Counted from the first letter of the stretch, positions 12,643-24,740 are shown. The stretch: DNA of 64,000 bases from Rutidosis leptorrhynchoides (GCF_046630445.1 NC_092335.1:630323501-630387500), one strand, 5' to 3'. Notes: generated by a model from the sequence alone, not told the origin. Numbers and translations: made by a program.

Positions 12643-13312
12643 TAATCCTAACCTAAACCCTAAACTCCATAATCTAAACCGTAAAATCTAAACCTTACAC
12701 CCTAAAATCTAAACCCTACACCTTAAACCCTAAACTCTTTAAAATCATTTGATTTAAAAACTAAATCTAAACCCTAACCCTAAACCCTAACTAAACCCAA
12801 AATCTCAAAACCTAAACTCTAAACCATAAACTCTAAACCCTAAACCCTAAATCTAAACCCTAAACTTTAACCTAAACCCTAAACCCTAAATTTAAACACA
12901 AAATCCTAAACCTAAACTCTAAACCCTACAGCCTAGATATAAACCGTAAACCCTAACCTAACCCCTAAAAACTCTAAACCCTAACCCTAAACCCTAAAAT
13001 ATAAACCCTAAATCCTAGAATCTAAACCCTAAACCTAAACCCTAAACCCTAAATCTAAATCCAAAACCGTACACCCTAGAATCTAAACCCTAAACCCTAA
13101 ATCTAAACTCTAAACCCTAAAATCTAAACCCTAAATCTAAACTCTAAACCCTAAAAGCTAAATCTAAACCCTAAACCTAAACTTTAAACCCTACACCCCA
13201 AATCTAAACCCTACACCCTAAAAACTCTAAACCCCAACCCAAAACCCTAAGCCCTAGAATCTAAACCTTAAACCTAAACTCTTAACCCTAAATCTAAATC
13301 CAAAACCCTACA
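12643..13312. repeat. degenerate interstitial telomeric repeat array
   Basis: About 670 bp dominated by CCCTAAA and close variants (CCTAAA, CCCTAAAT, TCTAAACCCTAAA). The C-rich strand is on the plus strand, as for plant TTTAGGG telomere repeats. Many units carry substitutions or an inserted T or AT, so it is old or formed by error-prone amplification. No gene lies in it. Confidence 0.9.
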
Positions 13313-15049
13313 TATTGTAATAAATTACTTTCAATAATAACACAAATAAATAATATAACATTTCAAATGTTTAAAAATATAAATAAAAAAGCACCCATAT
13401 TGACACATATAATAAGAATCTTATCGTAATAGATTAATCACTTGACTAATTATAAGTATCTAAAAACTTGACCACATAAATCATAGGTGTAAATTTTGAC
13501 CCATTCACTTGATATTAAATTTATGATATTTTGTTATATTTGACAAAATCAACTGTGTAAAAGTAAAAAAATTGAACAATAAAGGGAAACTAAAACAACT
13601 TAAGAGTGAATCAATTGTTGTATTCTAAGGCGGATAATCGTAAAATCATAGCTAGTGTGCAACATCACAACATAAAATGATTAACATTTAAAAGAGTTTC
13701 AAGTGTATTTGACCCAAGCCCTTTGACCTTTACAATAACGTAACCAATTTGTCAATTTGACTATTAACCAATTAGTCAATTTGAATAGGGTTAAAGCCAC
13801 TATATACTTTCTCAAATGTTCCGATGTCGTCCATATACCTATTTGCGTCCCACTGTCGTCTACAAACTTTCAAAAAATGTACCAATGACATGAAACTTTT
13901 AGAATGTGATTTCGTTAGTTTCTTCTCAGGCGATTTGTGTAACTCTGCAGCTTACAAAAACATGAAGTTGCATCGCCACATGAAAGCTCGTGCATTTGTT
14001 AATCAGTAATTGGGGCTGGTTGTTCGATCAATGAGTGATGTGTGACTTTAACGAAACACTCTCCGTCTTTGAAAATTCAGCAATTGGAAAACTGCTTGAA
14101 GAATTCATTTGGTACATAATTTGCAGAATTGACTATTTTGCCCATTGCTAAAGCTTATGCAGTTGTTCGTGCTTGCATTCAAGAACACTTTGTAACTGTT
14201 AAAAAAAGATCAAATTATCAAACGAATCATATGAATGCATAAGTTAATTAAATAGTATTTAATGAATTTTAGAAGACATTTTCTTTTGATGATTGCAAAG
14301 ATAATGAACCACCAAATGGTTTTTGCAAACTTTCCATTGCTGAATTGTAGGAAGAGACAAAAGAGATATCATCTATATCATCTCATCATCTCATTGAATT
14401 AAAATAACATCTCATTGACTTTCTTAATCTTCCTCAACCCCGTCAAAAGTTTCATTGGCTCTTCCATACATAGAAATTACATAGTAGTAAAAGTGTGAGG
14501 ATTCATTATTATTTAGATACATGAACTGGGCAAAATATGGATCAATTTTATTACATACTTTCTTTCTAAAATACAAGTAACTCAAATATATGGATAAATG
14601 TTCCAGAAATGTGGCTACCGGTGTATAGTTAGGTTTACGGTGAACATCACAAAGTAGTAACCTAATTTCACAGTTGAACTACTCAACTACTTAGGTAATT
14701 AACAGTCAAACTTTATTTTAAGTAGTTTAATTGCTCAATGTTTAATTATGTATTGCTTGATCATTCAGAATATAGAACATGACACATTTTAGAGCTGACA
14801 CCAACCCTAATAATGAACATATACTCATCATACAATATATTTCAGTAACCAACACAAATTAGATGGTAAGATATTATCATAACAATTCACAAATTAGATG
14901 CTAAGATATTTCTAGGCAGAATTTAAAACCCATGAAAATTTGATTCAACCATTTTCATAGCGTCTTAATTTTTATTCTCTATTTCTAATTTTCAATTTTT
15001 ATTTTTTAATTTTTAGTTTTTAATTTTTGTTTACTTCTTTAAAAATTTT
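13313..15049. other. sparse region, one unrecognised coding-like stretch
   Basis: Mostly AT-rich. At 13824-14009 an open frame of 61 codons (plus strand) has balanced composition (Cys, His, Lys, Arg, Phe). A second stretch near 14130-14220 reads LTILPIAKAYAVVRACIQEH in a plus frame. Neither resembles a family I know, there is no start or splice support, and they may be a decayed gene fragment. Confidence 0.3.
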
Positions 15050-15256
15050 CCTACTTATTGGCCAGAGGTCCACTCGGAAGCAATCTTTTTATCCGGCGAA
15101 TAGAGAGAGGGATGACTTTCTCTACTTGTGAGAGTGTTTTTACTCTGGGTGGAGAAATGACTTGTCTTTATTCTCGGATAGGGTAAGGATTGTCTACATC
15201 CCACTTCCCCCATACACCGCTCAGGTGGTATAGGGTTTTGTTGTTGTTGTTGTTGT
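15050..15256 (+). mobile_element. SINE with TTG tail (TS-like), copy 2
   Basis: The best-preserved of three copies: CCTACTTATTGGCCAGAGGT start, GGATTGTCTACATCCCAC and CCCCCATACACCGC near the 3' end, and a (TTG)5-type tail at 15237-15256. No clear target duplication was found at the edges. Confidence 0.75.
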
Positions 15257-16681
15257 AATTCACATTTCTAAATAATGACGGAAATTAACAGCATATAAAT
15301 AAATAAAACATACTACGTACCATGCACTGGGATACAGCCAGGGTCGTTTCAATTGATCATTAGGTTCCTGTTCACTAAAAAAAATTCATTATTGGCAACA
15401 TTATGGTTCAAGAAATCAACCTCTGCTTCAATACTACAAATTCTCTGATTTAACATTATTGAATAAACAAACCTTTTGGTTTTACATCGACAACCTGCAA
15501 GCAAAGCAATTCGGAACGAAAAATACCCATTTAAAGCAACATAATGCAAAAAAGGAATACATCTAAAAAAAATTCATAAACAAACAATAAATACAATGTT
15601 AATATTCATCGAGGTTCGGGGGCAATAAATGGAAGATGAAGGGCCTGCAATGGTACATATTTATCATTCATAAGTGCGTACTACAGTAGCCACTAGATGT
15701 ATTAAAAACTCTGAATGTTAGTCCACATTTGAATGTTTCCTGATATTTCCCAATCACGAGTTTAGTCTTTAAACTTTTCATCTTATGCGAACAACTATTA
15801 GGGTTTGCCAATCTTGCTTAGTTTGGTTCGGGTCAGTCCATGATTGAAAGATTGACAAGGTCTGACGATTCGGTTGACCCAGTTTTCAGCAGATATGTAG
15901 CATAATTGACAGCAAATTAAGTCTTAAACACACAGCATACTTGCACCATAAATAAAACAGCGTACAAAAGACTAAAAGAGTAAACTTGCAAGTAAAGAAA
16001 GATCAAGTATGAGACAACATTCAGCACTAATACTGCACTAGAAACAGTTATTGTGCAATCAAAAACAGCAGTAAATTTCCAGTAAAATAAACAGCAAAAC
16101 ACTGCAAATCAACACGTAGAATCCATCGAGTATTCAACTAAAGAAGTTTCAAACTTCAATACAAAGGTAGAAGTGAAGAACATGTTTAGGACTAGGTTGT
16201 TAGGGTTTACAAAGTCAAAAAAGGGTCTATTTTCTGAAGTTAAGCGGTAAGACCAACAAATAAATAAAAAAAAGTCTGATATTGAACAAGGTCAGGGTCA
16301 AAATGGGTGGGTCACTATTCGGGTTAGCCAGCTTCATAATCTGTTGATAATATTATCCTTGGTCATTAACACTTATTTTAACCTCAACACAATCGATTGT
16401 AACTTAAATCCCATAGTAACATGTATAAATTTACCTATTGAACACACTATACTTTGTAAACTTAAAGATATCAATATTCATAACACAGAAAAAAACACAA
16501 ACTCAATCTTCCATAATTAACATATTAAATAACCGCTCATATCAATATTTCCTAAATCTCTACCAAAATCTGAATCTGTGTTTAAAAGAACAATAAAGAA
16601 AACTAAATGCAGGTATAAGTCAACGTTTTTAACAGAGAGAAACAATAAAAAAAATATGAAGACACATACCTAAACACAGTC
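15257..16681. other. long gene-free stretch
   Basis: No coding region recognised on either strand. If the eIF2B-epsilon-like fragment at 16682 were transcribed, this would be its 3' flank (minus strand). Confidence 0.25.
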
Positions 16682-16950
16682 CTAATCTTCTTCAGAATCC
16701 TCATTTAGCCATTGGATAAATTTTTCAGCTTGCTTAACAAAAAACCTTATCTGATTCATCTGCATTTTTTTTTTTCACTTGACCAATTAAGAACAGCTTC
16801 TTCTTGTATAATATCTTTATCATACAAAAGATGCAAAATTTGTACAAACAACTGGGCGTACTCTTTTCCCGATTCCAAACATTTCTCTTCAAACTTCATT
16901 ATCACTTCAATTTCATCATCTATACCTTGAAGATACGTTGAAGAAAGATT
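16682..16950 (-). pseudogene. eIF2B-epsilon C-terminal (W2 domain) fragment
   Basis: Minus-strand translation gives the end of translation initiation factor eIF2B subunit epsilon: YLQGIDDEIEVIMKFEEKC, then EYAQLFVQILHLLYDKD, then acidic/aromatic boxes AVLNWSSEK and FIQWLNEDSEEED before the stop at 16682-16684. These are the conserved AA-boxes of the eIF5C/W2 domain, which in the intact protein binds eIF2 and carries guanine-exchange function. Two one-base insertions in homopolymers break the frame: an A11 run (plus-strand T-run near 16765-16775) and a T6 run near 16739-16744. The rest of the roughly 700-residue protein is absent. It is a captured or truncated copy, unless the homopolymer changes are sequencing errors. 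Confidence 0.72.
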
Positions 16951-17699
16951 AGGTTATCATCATCTATACCCCTTAACGGTTAAGAAAGATTAGGTTATCC
17001 CGAACGTGAAAAGAACGAACGTGACATAATGAAAGGGCTTAGGTAATCCGTGTTTTTTTAGTTATTAGAAAAGGGTATTTTAGGTATTAGCATTTTAACA
17101 ATTAATTTATTACGTAATATTTTTAGGGGGTGATTAATTTGATCAAGAATGTAGATAGACAAGCGGGACGCTTAAAAATTTAAAAGTATAGAGGTTGATT
17201 CTACCTGAAGGAACATCCGGATGTTGTGACGAATGAAGCATACTTATAATAGCTACTGCAATATCAAGAATGCACGTAAGTTTTGTTCAACAAATAAAGT
17301 CAAAAGTAAATGTTAACGCACCTGAAGAAGAAGCGAACGGTTGTGCAGGCTGAGGTGCAACTTTTACCATACCAGAATCATCTCAGGCCATTTATGTGAT
17401 ATCTGACAACTCTGATGAACAGTAATATACATAAATAAACAATATCAAAATGTCAATATTGAGATTCTCATAAGAATGCATGTTCAGAAATATCTTGAAA
17501 AATTTCTACAATGACTTTGTAAAAAACACGGTTGCTAAAACTACAATTATACACGCAAGCTGTGAGACAAGGTAGCAATCAATTAACATACCATAAACTT
17601 CTAATAAGCCATATCAGTGAGTTTATCAAGACAATGTTGTTCAAATTCCCTGCAACACACAAGTTATCATATTAGAATCATCATGTGTATAACGGCAAC

Positions 17700-17736
<37 letters not shown>

Positions 17737-18480
17737 ATGATTGGAAATTCCTTACTTATCTTGGAGCTGTCACGCTACATTAGTGGACTCCAAAAAACAT
17801 CAAACCCTGTAGCAACAGAGCAGATAATTACTTCTCTTGCTTCATTAGTTACAACTTTTATACAGAAAAACTAAATTCTAACTATAAAACCAAATAATAG
17901 AAAAATAACCTGCATATTGCATTATAATTAAGATGATTTTACACTGTATAACCCATTCCATTAATCATAACATCAAGTGACTTCTCAACCGACTAATCCA
18001 TCTAGTCCACCTGCAAACACAACACAACACAACACAACAAAGATCTAACATAAAATAATCAGATATGACTCAATACAAAAAAATTTAACCGATAAAAATA
18101 AAATGATCACTTGAAGTAATGAAGTTTTCAATACAACCCGAATTTAGTCAATAAATTTGACATCTCGTCTTCTTCATACGTTTGACAAATTCAATTCTTA
18201 ATCTAATCAATATTTGAACAAAAAAGAACAATAACGAAACATCAAATTAACTAATAAGTATTATATTCAATCATCATGACAAGTGTGTTAATTCACCAAC
18301 AATAAGAATACAAAAATCACCTCGACGGCGATAACAGTAGAGGAGGCGACGTTGGCTACAACAACAACGGTGATCATTTAATCGATTGATACCCTTGCAT
18401 CCAAATCTTAGAACGAAGTAGATTAATTGATTACTGATTGTTGGTGAGATACAACGAAATCGATTAAATGTTATACTATT
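16951..18480. other. possible captured exons and repeats beside the eIF2B fragment
   Basis: Several short stretches look exon-like but contradict one another. Minus strand: 18377-18321 starts ATG, is rich in Val and ends at a GT donor; 17240-17180 is flanked by CAG and GT. Plus strand: about 17321-17424 reads GATFTIPESSQAIYVISDNS after an in-frame stop. No complete gene can be built. A (CA)n run lies at 17700-17732 and an (AACAC)n run at 18013-18040. An open frame over the CA run is an artefact. Confidence 0.3.
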
Positions 18481-19222
18481 CCGCCCTAATTTTTTTAACA
18501 GCTACCGTGGTTTTAGAAGGGTAATTTAGGGATGAATTATATCTAAAATTGATTTATTAGCTAATTTTTTTGGTGGATGATTAAGAAGTGAAGTGAATAG
18601 TGATATAGTATAAGTATATTTTTCTTGTATGTTTTCATGAGTTGGAAAAATCAATATTGAGGTAGTGGGCCGGACTTATAGAGGCCATGTTTTATAGTCC
18701 TAATGTTTTAGGCTCGTACTGGACTGGTTGAATTAGTTTATAATTTATTGATACAATTTTTTATAACTAGCAACATCAATTTAAGATACAAACTTAATAC
18801 ATTGATTCAAGTAGCCATTTTACCTATTTTGGAATCTCATTTAATTTCTACATACTGAGTTACTGACTGACCTTTATTAACCAGTGAAAGAGCTTTAGCA
18901 TTCAATTTAATTTTAACACCATTTAAACAACCAACAACTTATCACTGAATAAGATATAAAGATAAAACATTTGATCATGAGTTTCTAAACATTGTTTGTC
19001 TTGGATAATAATAAAAATTGAAAAGTTTATCCTTAGTTAACTACAGGGTGAACTAAGTTTAGAGAGCGAGAACATGAGGGTAATTTGAATTTCTTTAATA
19101 GATTTTTGACATATTTTCTTTGTTTACTAAAATTTCAGTTTTGATTTTTATTGTGTAATCGTAAGAAAACTTCAGTTTTAATTTTTAAGTGTGTTGGTAA
19201 GCCTTATTGTTGCAGTGATATT
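18481..19222. other. intergenic, nothing recognised
   Basis: AT-rich sequence without coding or clear transposon ends. Confidence 0.25.
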
Positions 19223-19880
19223 TGTTGCAAGTTAAATGTCAATGAATGTGGGGCCGAATTATTAGCCCAATAATGGAGATGTGTTCTGGTCTTAGTTCAA
19301 ATGTAAAACTTGTGCTATGAGGTATAAATAGGACAAGCCCACCTCATAAGTAACCTAACGCTTCGCAACCCTAATACGAATACATCCCACCATGGCCGTC
19401 TTAATCATACGGAATAAGAGCAAGAATCACCACCGAGATCAAGTAAGTTGTGGAACAATAATTGAACCGCGTAATCGTAGAGTTCATATTCAATATCAGT
19501 TACGGAGTATATGTTTGGTTACTGCTTATGTTATTATTATATTGTTTATTCATATAAGTGTACTTCATCATACATACAAATACCTAGGTTGAAGGGGTCA
19601 TCTCGATACCGCTAGGCCAATAGCCCTTTGGTTACAAATACCTATTATCACCAGTTAAGCCATATTGGATGGGAGATGATACTCACACACTCAATATTGA
19701 TCCATACACACCTAATTGACTCTTATATCCTTACTTACAATAATAGAGGTGCAAGTCCCTAGATAAATTTAAGGATATAATAGTCAATTTTATGGTAAAA
19801 AGTGTGTATGGATCAAAAACTGTTGTGTGAGTATCACCTCCCATATTAGATACATCAAGTGGTATCAAAGTCGTACTAGA
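19223..19880 (+). mobile_element. LTR-type remnant with TATA box and primer-site-like motif
   Basis: A TG start at 19223 is uncertain. GGTATAAATAGG at 19320-19331 is a strong TATA box, followed by a leader-like CCACCTCATAAGTAACC segment, and TGGTATCAAAGTC at 19862-19874 resembles the initiator-tRNA-Met primer-binding site TGGTATCAGAGC. Together these suggest a 5' LTR plus leader of a retrotransposon (Copia or Ty3) whose body is lost. A MITE sits in it. Alternatively the ATG at 19392 could belong to a small gene. Confidence 0.42.
19671..19842. mobile_element. Mutator-like MITE, 172 bp, with 9-bp target duplication
   Basis: Terminal inverted repeats start GGGAGRTGATACTCACACA and extend about 45 bp with an internal gap, sharing TTGATCCATACACAC further in. 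Flanks are ATATTGGAT (19662-19670) and ATATTAGAT (19843-19851), a 9-bp duplication with one change, as expected for Mutator-type elements. There is no coding. Confidence 0.87.
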
Positions 19881-20936
19881 TATTCATCTAGGCGATCCAA
19901 GGCTTGATTCATGTTCGTCACTGTAGTAATTAAACCTCAGTTTTGACCAAAAACAAAAAAGTCAAACTTTTCAAGTTGAATAGTAATCTCTTTATGTTTA
20001 GATCCAACTAGATTTTTTGATTATCGCGTTTTACAAATCACAAATAATCAAATATCAGTGTTTGACAAACAAATGGTGAAATCTGATTTTTTGCGTTTTT
20101 TCCTCTTGAAAACGCTGATATCCAACAGTAGGTAAGGTGGTACTGCAGTGAAAACGTGATTTTTCATAAGAGTTCCAGCCAATTTGATTTACCAATATAC
20201 CCTCTTTTTTATGGGGAGTAATAACTCTATTATACATAAGTCCAAAATTATATCTTACTTTTTGAAGACTACTCTTTTATGCTTCTGTATTACTCCGTAC
20301 TGGTAACTGGTAAGTGGTAACCTCACACTCCTCACCTTTCTTTGGGCTCTATAAATTTCTTTGACATTTTTATCTTCATTGATCGATTGTGACGATTTAA
20401 AGATTCTTAAACATGACCCAAAATGCATATAACTATTATCTTTATCTACCCGACACTTTTACTGGTACCGAGAAGTAGTTTATTTGTATTTCACTCTATA
20501 CCTAATTGGTACTCATATAATTAAGTAGTGTTAACAGCTATAAAAAATAAGTTATTTTTACATATATTTTACTAACATTGTATATAATACACCGATGTGT
20601 GTATATTAAAAATTCAACTTAGAACACTGAATAATAATTTGTTAAAACTCATAAAAAATGTATTACGGAGTATTTGATATAGATATTAAAATTATACATT
20701 AAATTAAATTATTACTTCAAAAGAATGTCCCTTTTGGTAATTTTACAAGTTAAGTTATCAAATAATTTGATTTTCACAAACACTCAAAGAATTAATTATC
20801 TGATTATTACGATATCAAACAACATAATTAAATCCAAACACTATTTTTTAAAATCACGTTTTGCTACAGCAGATTATTTGATTATAATTATTCAAAACGC
20901 ATAATCAATTCTCAAATCGCATATACAAACACCCCT
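19881..20936. other. AT-rich spacer
   Basis: Sequence near 20000-20050 and 20850-20935 shows loose inverted similarity (TTTTGATTATCGCGTTTTAC versus GATTATTTGATTATAATTAT and ACAAACACCCC), perhaps a decayed hAT-type element. No gene recognised. Confidence 0.25.
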
Positions 20937-21395
20937 TTATAATGAATGAGAGGTTTTATGGTTAAATTATAAAATGTGAAAAGTTTGTGGTAAGTTTATA
21001 AAAGCTATAAAGTTAACTATTATAAAGGGTGTGGTTGAATTTGAAAAAGAAAAAGAAAATTGTTGTAAGTTTGTGAACCTTATGAAGTTCACTATTCATT
21101 TCTCCTATATCTTTTAGGTATATATAGTAATAATAGTAATAGTAATGATAATAATTATAATAATAATGAATGGTTATTAGATATGAAAAATTATGTGGTC
21201 GATTTATAATGAATGAGAAGTTTAATAGTTAACTTATAAAATGAGAAAAGTGTGGTAAGTTTATAAAAACTATAAACTTAAATATTAGAAAGAGTGTGTG
21301 TGAATTATAAAAAAATAAAAAGTTTGGGGTAAGTTTATGAAAATTGTAAAAGTTACTATTCATTTTCAAGATGTCTTTTAGATATGTAGATATAA
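20937..21395. repeat. diverged direct duplication, period about 269 bp
   Basis: 20937-21125 and 21206-21395 share the order TATAATGAATGAGARGTTT, GTGGTAAGTTTATAAAA, GGTAAGTTTATGAA and ACTATTCATTT. Copies differ by substitutions and small gaps. A (TAA)n-like cluster lies between them. Confidence 0.75.
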
Positions 21396-21514
21396 TTAAT
21401 AGTGTGTTTTTCATGAAACTATCATTAAAACTATTTTGATTATCAATTTTAACCAAAAGTATTGTTTCAGCCCATGTTTTCAGGTACAAAGCAGAAAGAA
21501 TCAATTAAACATAC

Positions 21515-21635
21515 CTGAAAACCGTTTATCCTCTGCGTTATCGAATAGTTGAATCCATGGATAAACAATGGATCGATTATACATGCGGTTATATGAATTA
21601 GAGGAATTGAAACGAATGGGTACTAATTGAATCAT
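21515..21635 (-). CDS. possible first coding exon of an unrecognised gene
   Basis: On the minus strand an ATG at 21635 opens 40 codons plus one base, ending at a GTATGTTT donor (21514-21511). The peptide ends VYPWIQLFDNAEDKRFS and has normal composition, unlike nearby AT-rich noise. Upstream, a 28-codon open frame starts near 21774 and ends before this ATG. No continuing exon was found to the left, where repeats begin, so the gene may be truncated. I do not recognise the family. Confidence 0.35.
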
Positions 21636-21848
21636 GATTAAATTAGTAACGAAGGAGACAGGACGTGCGGTAAATTAAGGTTTCTCAAAACCGGTGGGAA
21701 ACGGTTTCCGGCGACAAAAGCATACCGGCGGTTGAAGGAGATGAAAAAAAGGGAGAGGAATCGGTGAAACATAATGTGGAACGGAGGGTAGTCCTTAATT
21801 TTTGATGTTTTAATTTAAAAAAAATAAGAGAAAATCAGAGAAGGTAGA

Positions 21849-21856
21849 CACGTGGC
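21849..21856. promoter_or_regulatory. G-box / ABRE-like motif
   Basis: CACGTGGC, the core recognised by plant bZIP and bHLH factors, lies about 210 bp upstream of the possible minus-strand first exon. A single motif is weak evidence of function. Confidence 0.3.
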
Positions 21857-22794
21857 GTATGGAAAAGTTATGGGATTGTGGGTCTGACACATTGGATGTA
21901 AGCATCATGCTTTATGTGAGGAAGGGATAAATATAAATATTTCTCTCACTCAAGAATCATACTTATAAAAAGGAACTGTGCATTAGAACTTAAATGTTAA
22001 AAAGATTACAAACGTAGCGATGTGTTTGATATAATTATTTTTATGTGGGTTTTTAATTTATGTTTAATTTAATTTAGATTTACTTTTGCATTTAGATTTA
22101 GATTTACTTTGTGTTTGATTTAGAGGAATTTAATTTGATTTGGGTTTCTTTTAGATCAAAGTGAAGATGAAGATGAAGGTAGTGAAGATGAAGATGAAGT
22201 TTGAAATGGTTTGATTTAAGTTTTTGTTAAATCAAAGCAGGTGTTAAATCAAAGAGGTGTTTGTATTAGGTGTTTGATTTAAATCGAAGCAGGGTTTTTG
22301 GTTTCATTTATGTGATATAAAACTGAAGTTACAAAGGAATTGACGATATTACCCGTCACGTGATCAGCACATGATATGTTTTAACGGAGCAAATACACTT
22401 CTGTGAGACTCTGTGATTAAAATTGTAATTTTTTGAAACCACAGTGACTAAACTTGCAAAAAAAACTATAGTGACTAAAGTTGCAATATTTGACAAACCA
22501 CAGTGACCAAACGTGTAATTAAGTCTTCATGGAAAAACCATAATCGAAATCTTTTCATAGATTCAATCGAAATCATTGTTGATCACAACAATTCGGTCAC
22601 AACGACCGAAACGCACGATTGAAATCTTTGATTTCAACTGAATTGTTGATCTCCAACATTTCGATCGCATCATCTTCTCAAACCTCTACTATTCGATCAA
22701 ACATTTCGATCGACCAACATTTTGGTCCAACTTCTTGGTCCATAACATTTCAGTTGGTTAAACATTTCGATAGATTGCATATTGTATAATTGTC
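21857..22794. other. intergenic, repeat-like
   Basis: Includes a GAAGATGAAGATGAAG run near 22163-22198 and, at 22430-22515, repeated CACAGTGACTAAACTTGCAA-like units. 22560-22770 has several ATTTCGATC/TTTCGATCG repeats. No gene recognised. Confidence 0.3.
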
Positions 22795-23560
22795 TTTTAT
22801 GCTTCATTTTCTTTTACTTTTGCACCATTTGACATTGTTCATAGTGACTTATGGACCTCGCCAATTGCAAGTACTGAAGGCCATAAATTTTATATACTCT
22901 TTCTTGTTGACTATACAAATTATTTGTAGACATACCCTCTTGGCCAAAAATCCAATGAATACTCTATATATACCACCTTTCATGCGTAAAACGACACATT
23001 TTAGAACATCGATCAAGACTTTCTAATGTGATAACGGAACCGAGTATAATAATAACTCTTTTTACACCTTTTGTCGTCAAAATTGCATGGTTTTCCGCTT
23101 TTCTTTCTCTTACACTTCCTACCAAAATGGGAAAGCGGAGCTCAAGATTCGAGCAATAAATAAGATAATACGTACTCTTCTTGCTCATTCTCATATTCCA
23201 CCCAAATTCTGGCACCACGCTCTCATTATGGCTACATATATCTTAAATATTCTACCAGATAAAAATTTTCATAACCATTCACTTACACAACTTCTCTATA
23301 ACCTCACACCAGCTTATCAACACTTACGAGTGTTCGGGTGCTTGTGCTATCCACTTATCCCCTCAACTCAATGAAACAAACTTCAACCTCGAACTTTTCC
23401 TTGCGTTTTTCTTGATTATCCTTCAAACCACCCTGACTACCTCTGTTACAATATTTCCTTTAACAAAATAATTAATTAGATATCGTCATGTAATATTTAA
23501 CGAGACAAGTTTTCCTTTCTCATATATTCACACACCAAATCTTGATAACTATATATTTCT
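22795..23560 (+). pseudogene. Copia-type integrase fragment
   Basis: Plus-strand frames give, in order, HSDLWTSPIASTEGHKFYIL with the first catalytic Asp of the integrase core, YTSYQNGKAELKIRAINKII (usual NGxAERK), and FGCLCYPLIPSTQ with the region after the core of plant Copia polyproteins. Stops (near 22928 and 22986) and frame changes (near 23040-23090 and 23370) break it. Gag, protease, RT and LTRs are not attached. Confidence 0.85.
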
Positions 23561-23734
23561 CCATCCATGATTTAATCCCACTTTTTGTCTTAATAAACAT
23601 CATATACCCCCTCATCTACTCATTACCATTTTGTATGATTCTTCAAGAACTAGAGATGCACGGGCTTCATAAAATGAAGAGAGAGATTAATGTGAGATAG
23701 TTGGGAACATACATGATCTTATTTATCTTTCAAT
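23561..23734. other. short spacer between two inverted Copia remnants
   Basis: No recognisable coding. It separates a plus-strand integrase piece from a minus-strand gag piece, so the two cannot be one intact element. Confidence 0.3.
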
Positions 23735-24252
23735 TAGTAACGAGTTGTAGCACAATGTGATCTTCTTCGAGAGGAAGGCCAACATTTGCGTGTTAATCGG
23801 ACAAGACTTTTAGCTCTTGTCAATAGGCGGAAACATTTGGAAAATTGTCTTGGAGAATGTTGGCAAACTTATGTTGTAGATGAACTGCATGAAATTTTAT
23901 GTTGTCTTGAAAAATGAATTTAATGCGTTCCGACGCATCAAGTGCGGTTTTATCCGGTGCAAGAATGGTGTGTAAGAGGTCAGTGGAGATTGTCCCATAG
24001 ATCCACTGTAGCATAATTGTGTCAGTCGATCCCCATGTTTCTGTTGCGACAGGTTGATCAGAAGTAGTTGTTGAAGGTCATAGTTGTAGGATTTGGTATG
24101 ATGTGGTCGAGGACTTGATAGGCTCGACAATGGATTTTAAATAACGCTACCCATGATACATACTTGTTGGTTTCCATGTCAAGAGTGATAGGTATGAGAA
24201 TTTTTATGTTAGTTATGATGATTGCGGGATGGAACTTGCTGGATTCGGCCAT
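23735..24252 (-). pseudogene. Copia-type Gag (UBN2-like) fragment
   Basis: Minus strand from 24252: an ATG-started frame with ITNIKILIPITLDMETNKYV and FKIHCRAYQVLDHII. After a frameshift it continues with LQWIYGTISTDLLHTILAPD, ALDASERIKFIFQDN and ELKVLSD. These are conserved motifs of the plant Copia Gag family. Frameshifts near 24030-24060 and several stops make it non-functional. A matching integrase piece on this strand was not found. Confidence 0.82.
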
Positions 24253-24346
24253 TAGAGATGAAGAAGAAAAGTTGTGGTGTAGAAAAAAAATAAGAAATGG
24301 AAAGAAAGATTACAGATCTTATTTTGTTAGGGAGACACATGATCAC

Positions 24347-24740
24347 CACTAGAAAATTGACCTTTTGGGATGACACTCTTTCATACGACATTTGTCGTCC
24401 GAAAAAAGCCACTACGAGGCAAAAAAATCTGCTTTTCTGTCCCACTTTTTCTGAATTGTTGACCAACTTTTCCCGGATGATACCATGTCGTCCGGAAAGA
24501 AATAATCAATTTATTTTTTTATTTTCCAGAATAAAAATGGCTCCAAAAAGTGGAAAATTTTCACGCCTTTTCCTTCCTGGACGATACCTTGTCGTCCAGA
24601 AAAGAATAATCAATTTATTATTTATTTTCCAGAAAAAAATTGGCTCCAAAAGTGAAAAAATTTCGCGTTTTTTTCTTTTCAGACGACATGTCTTCCTGAA
24701 TAGTCTTCTGGGACGACATGTCGATCTGAGTATCTTCCCT
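24347..24740 (+). mobile_element. CACTA (En/Spm-type) transposon terminus with subterminal repeats
   Basis: Starts CACTAGAAAATTGACC at 24347, the hallmark CACTA end. Inside, GGACGACATGTCGTCC-type motifs recur near 24375, 24480, 24583, 24680 and 24710; two repeat units of about 102 bp (roughly 24440-24640) share AATAATCAATTTATT and TTTTCCAGAA. Such arrays bind transposase. The opposite end was not found, so the element is truncated or extends into diverged sequence. Confidence 0.75.

Noticed and set aside
17617-17874. 85-codon frame with a His-Thr run
   Set aside because: The run is the (CA)n microsatellite; no homologous domain and no consistent gene model.
19590-19645. tRNA-like sequence (minus GGCCTAGCGGTATCGAGATG)
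   Set aside because: It resembles an A box but no B box or cloverleaf follows; at most a SINE 5' relic, not a tRNA gene.
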